A stretch of DNA of 64,000 nt, from assembly GCF_030409795.1 (NCBI RefSeq), contig NZ_JAUFQN010000019.1:2728001-2792000 (forward strand), written 5' to 3'. Position numbers and translations under genes: made by a program. Under the pieces are notes generated by a model that did not search any database, was not told the origin of the DNA, and saw nothing but the letters and a program-made list of their open reading frames with translations. Of this stretch, positions 62,960-64,000 are shown in pieces. This stretch comes from Flavobacterium paronense. Lineage in GTDB: Bacteria; Bacteroidota; Bacteroidia; Flavobacteriales; Flavobacteriaceae. Each line of letters opens with the position of its first letter. Positions within the stretch are counted from its first letter, which is position 1.

Positions 62960-64000
62960 TTAATGGTCATTCAACGGACGCCCTTCTCTTTGCCAGTCTT
63001 TCCAGTTCACATATTCTGGTGCGACTCTGTGTTCTTCCATCGTGATGCAGGCGTCAACCGGGCAAACTAGTTTACACAAATTACAGCCTACACATTCTTC
63101 TTCTTTTACGGTGTAATTGTTATACGGATTACCTCTTTCAACATTAATCGATTGGTGTGAAGTGTCTTCGCAAGCGATATAACAAAGTCCGCAATGGATG
63201 CATTTGTCTTGGTCGATTTTGGCGATGTGATGATAGTTGATGTCTAAATCTTCCCAATGGGTTATTTTTTCTACTGATTTCCCGATGAAGTCGGTGGTTT
63301 TTTCGAAGCCTTTTTCGTCCATCCAGTTGTTTAGACCATCGCACATATCTTCGACGATTCGGAAACCGTGATTCATGGCTGCGGTACAAACTTGTACTGA
63401 AGTTGCTCCTAAAAGCATGAATTCGACAGCATCTTTCCAGGTACTAACGCCTCCAATTCCTGAAACAGGAACTCGCGAAGCAATTGGGTCTTGAGCGACA
63501 GTTGTCAGCATTTTTAAGGCGATTGGTTTTACGGCCGGACCGCAATAACCGCCAAAAACGCTTTTCCCTGCTACGTATGGATTTGGCACTAAAGTATCCA
63601 AATCAATTCCGGTTACACTTTGAATCGTGTTGATTAAACTCAACGCATTGGTTCCGCCTTCAACAGCTGCTCTTGCGGTTGGAACTACCGAATGTACATT
63701 TGGCGTAAGCTTAGTAATTACTGGGATTGTAGCTTTTTCCATTACCCATTCGACTACCATTTTGGCAATTTCCGGGTCTTGTCCAACGGCTGCTCCCATA
63801 CCTCTTTCGGTCATTCCGTGAGGACAGCCAAAGTTCAATTCGAATCCCATTGCTCCGGCATCTTCGGCTTTCATGATTAAATCGTGCCAAGATTTTCGGT
63901 CGTTATCTGCCATAAGCGAAACAATCATTGCTCTATCCGGGAACATTTTTACGACTTCGTAAATTTCTTTTAAATTGATTTCTAAAGGTCGGTCGCTGAT
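62960..64000 (-). CDS. preA: NAD-dependent dihydropyrimidine dehydrogenase subunit PreA (5' end outside window)
   Basis: The last 347 codons are seen; the frame is open to the window edge, so the start is missing. Reduces uracil and thymine with PreT. Dihydroorotate-dehydrogenase-like FMN barrel: GFELNFGCPHGM, PVITKLTPNV, GGTNALSLINTI, VSGIGGVSTWKDAVEF, LLGATSVQVCTA. Two C-terminal 4Fe-4S motifs: CIHCGLCYIAC and CVGCNLCKLVCPV. The M20 hydrolase gene follows after 176 bases containing structured repeat C. preT is expected just upstream, outside the window. Confidence 0.96.
   Translation of the reverse strand: MSDRPLEINLKEIYEVVKMFPDRAMIVSLMADNDRKSWHDLIMKAEDAGAMGFELNFGCPHGMTERGMGAAVGQDPEIAKMVVEWVMEKATIPVITKLTPNVHSVVPTARAAVEGGTNALSLINTIQSVTGIDLDTLVPNPYVAGKSVFGGYCGPAVKPIALKMLTTVAQDPIASRVPVSGIGGVSTWKDAVEFMLLGATSVQVCTAAMNHGFRIVEDMCDGLNNWMDEKGFEKTTDFIGKSVEKITHWEDLDINYHHIAKIDQDKCIHCGLCYIACEDTSHQSINVERGNPYNNYTVKEEECVGCNLCKLVCPVDACITMEEHRVAPEYVNWKDWQREGRPLNDH

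Overview
The window is AT-rich chromosomal DNA from a member of the Bacteroidota, almost certainly a Flavobacterium or a close relative. Evidence: several secreted proteins carry C-terminal type IX secretion (T9SS) sorting domains; genes lack Shine-Dalgarno sequences; several promoters match the Bacteroidota pattern TTG-N17-23-TAnnTTTG; and there are families typical of the phylum (DUF4270, DUF4286, a TonB-dependent receptor with a carboxypeptidase-like N-domain, atpD-atpC apart from the rest of the ATP synthase genes). It is mostly core genome. I see no prophage, CRISPR array, classical insertion sequence or rRNA operon.

Layout. 1-5.4 kb: end of serS, a TPR lipid- or protein-export style secreted protein of unknown role, DUF4286, a small GIY-YIG nuclease gene bounded by perfect 33-bp inverted repeats, rsmA and mgtE. 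5.4-8.5 kb: a structured repeat, tRNA-Leu(CAA), prs, rplY, pth. 8.5-12.6 kb: two secreted metalloproteases. 12.8-15.5 kb: ribF, a small membrane protein, bioB. 15.5-25.6 kb: two very large paralogous T9SS cargo proteins. 25.9-31.1 kb: recX, then the convergent biotin operon bioF-DUF2007-bioD-bioA-ketoacyl synthase. 31.3-33.2 kb: atpD-atpC. 33.4-37.8 kb: a TonB-dependent receptor with an SGNH-hydrolase lipoprotein. 38.1-42.6 kb: a glycogen-synthase-like protein, a DUF4270 lipoprotein and glmS. 42.7-51.3 kb: divergent panC, panD, a flippase-like protein, an esterase-like protein without its serine, radA, an AsmA-GT51 fusion, DUF4139. 51.4-61.4 kb: a PQQ-type sugar dehydrogenase, aldo/keto reductase, OmpA-like lipoprotein, exonuclease III, an OlsF-like ornithine lipid synthase, an M48 protease, a TM2/DUF2752/DUF4870 trio, a D-2-hydroxyacid dehydrogenase. 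61.5-64 kb: an M20 carbamoyl hydrolase and preA (reductive pyrimidine breakdown), running off the window.

Pathways: biotin (bioB, bioF, bioD, bioA plus a ketoacyl synthase), pantothenate (panC, panD), flavin (ribF), PRPP (prs), amino sugar (glmS), translation and its quality control (serS, rplY, pth, rsmA), DNA repair (radA, recX, xth) and membrane lipid (olsF).

The most unusual signal is not a protein. Four dispersed intergenic elements (5461-5500 minus, 7036-7093, 31152-31218, 62833-62954) share one fold: a short outer stem whose bases change in a compensatory way (CCCG/CGGG, GGG/CCC, CCAG/CTGG), a conserved asymmetric internal loop (AT-A/T-G-N-A on the 5' side, G-C/T-GGA-A/T-AG on the 3' side) and a distal stem of unrelated sequence in each copy. 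One copy carries another palindromic repeat in its loop; another supplies the -33 box of the biotin operon promoter. The second candidate system is the GIY-YIG nuclease unit with terminal palindromes at 2917-3300, set into the DUF4286-rsmA operon.
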